A stretch of DNA of 7,438 nt from Verrucomicrobiota bacterium (GTDB taxonomy: Bacteria > Verrucomicrobiota > Verrucomicrobiia > Verrucomicrobiales > DEV007), in NCBI GenBank assembly GCA_013152075.1, contig JAADHD010000219.1, forward strand, positions 8,911 to 16,348, written 5' to 3'. Numbering within the stretch: the stretch's first letter is position 1; every line of letters starts with the position of its first letter. The notes beneath the pieces were generated by a model. It made no database searches and was not told the origin of the DNA. It saw only the letters and a list, made by a program, of their open reading frames with translations. Shown here piece by piece: positions 6,681-7,438 of the stretch. Both the position numbers and the translations under genes were made by a program.

Positions 6681-7438
6681 AGATTGGGATTTTATCTAGA
6701 AATAAAAATTTGTATTCCACCAACAGCCTGATGGAAGCTTTTCAGAAGCGTGATCATGATGTGAAGGTGATCGACTATTTGAAGTGTCACATGGATATCA
6801 CTTCGCATCGACCGATGATTTATCTCGGCGACGAGGCTTTAAAGGGTTACGACGCGATCATTCCTAGAATAGGGGCATCGCATACATTTTTTGGCTGCGC
6901 GGTGGTGCGTCAGTTTGAGGTGATGGGCGTTTATAGTTTGAATGAATCGGTGGCGATCAGTCGAGCAAGAGACAAGTTACGCAGTCTTCAACTACTGGCG
7001 CGAAAAGGGATTGGATTGCCGGTTACAGGTTTTGCTCATGATCCCAGAGCTACTAAACATTTGATTCGCTTGTGCGGAGGATCTCCTCTGGTGATCAAAT
7101 TGCTCGAAGGGACCCAGGGAGTAGGAGTGGTTTTGGCTGAAACGCAAAAAGCTGCAGAGAGTGTGATTGAAGCATTTCGTGGGCTGAACGCTAATATTCT
7201 GGCGCAGGAGTACATCGAAGAGGCTGGCGGTTCGGATATACGATGTTTTGTGGTGGGGAACCGAGTGGTCGCGTCGATCAAGCGTCAAGCGAAGGACGGT
7301 GAGTTCCGGTCCAATCTGCATCGGGGGGGGACGGCTACGATTGTCAAGATCACTCCGGAAGAGCGATCCACGGCGGTGCGGGCGGCAAAGATTATGGGAT
7401 TGAGTGTTGCGGGTGTTGATCTGTTACGCTCGAATCAC
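6677..7438 (+). CDS. rimK: RimK, ribosomal protein S6 glutamate ligase (ATP-grasp), C-terminus cut by window edge
   Basis: The reading frame gives 254 residues and is open at the right edge. It aligns closely with Escherichia coli RimK (300 residues) from the first residues MKIGILSR onward. Shared segments include IIPRIGAS at 61-68, LNESVAISRARDKLRS at 88-103, the ATP-grasp loop LLEGTQGVGVVLAET at 142-156, RGLNA at 168-172, and SNLHRGG at 212-218. About 45 C-terminal residues, including the metal-binding EVNASPG segment, should lie beyond the edge. RimK adds glutamate residues to the C-terminus of ribosomal protein S6 and can make poly-alpha-glutamate, using ATP in the cytosol (family knowledge). 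The gene starts inside the rimB stop codon (ATGA). Two adjacent GGG glycine codons plus neighbours make an eight-base G run at 7323-7330 in the conserved HRGG loop. Confidence 0.95.
   Translation, partial: MKIGILSRNKNLYSTNSLMEAFQKRDHDVKVIDYLKCHMDITSHRPMIYLGDEALKGYDAIIPRIGASHTFFGCAVVRQFEVMGVYSLNESVAISRARDKLRSLQLLARKGIGLPVTGFAHDPRATKHLIRLCGGSPLVIKLLEGTQGVGVVLAETQKAAESVIEAFRGLNANILAQEYIEEAGGSDIRCFVVGNRVVASIKRQAKDGEFRSNLHRGGTATIVKITPEERSTAVRAAKIMGLSVAGVDLLRSNH

Noticed and set aside
6992..7321. A 109-codon minus-strand frame opposite rimK
   Set aside because: The plus strand here matches RimK residue by residue, and the antisense translation shows no family features.
1..7438. CRISPR array, insertion sequence, tRNA, rRNA or riboswitch
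   Set aside because: I saw no regularly spaced repeats, transposase motifs, terminal inverted repeats or structured RNA signatures, and genes fill nearly all of the window.

Overview
The window looks like part of a chromosome from a free-living, probably marine or aquatic Gram-negative bacterium. A Verrucomicrobiota or Planctomycetota-type origin is the best guess. The main hint is the left-edge gene, which fuses a secreted cytochrome c domain to a PHM-like copper monooxygenase, an architecture common in those phyla. The weak Shine-Dalgarno signals of most genes also fit. This assignment is inference; there is no rRNA or other phylogenetic marker here. I see no mobile element, CRISPR array, tRNA or rRNA.

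Layout. Bases 1-1132 (minus, cut by the left edge) encode the secreted cytochrome c / copper monooxygenase. Bases 1187-1963 (minus) encode a short-chain dehydrogenase; a bulged 10-bp stem-loop lies in the 54-base gap between these two co-directional genes. Bases 1964-2226 form a divergent promoter region with a perfect 12-bp palindrome near a large plus-strand gene. That gene (2227-4950) encodes a 907-residue membrane hybrid histidine kinase with the order sensor, HAMP, PAS, HisKA, HATPase and receiver. It runs tail-to-tail into a minus-strand GT-B glycosyltransferase (4931-6088), overlapping it by 20 bases. A second divergent intergenic region (6089-6167) separates the glycosyltransferase from a plus-strand pair. 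The first of the pair is a RimB-like retropepsin-type protease (6168-6680). The second is RimK, an ATP-grasp glutamate ligase for ribosomal protein S6 (6677 to the right edge, truncated). Their start and stop codons overlap as ATGA.

How the genes relate. RimB and RimK form a recognisable functional unit, a glutamate ligase and a protease acting in ribosome modification, and are almost certainly co-transcribed. The dehydrogenase and copper monooxygenase may be co-transcribed, but no shared pathway can be demonstrated. The hybrid kinase is an orphan here: no DNA-binding response regulator or phosphotransfer protein is adjacent. No stretch longer than 300 bases lacks a gene. I found no clearly undescribed system; the most interesting items are the secreted copper monooxygenase of unknown substrate, the RimB-RimK pair outside its best-studied hosts, and the palindrome upstream of the orphan kinase.
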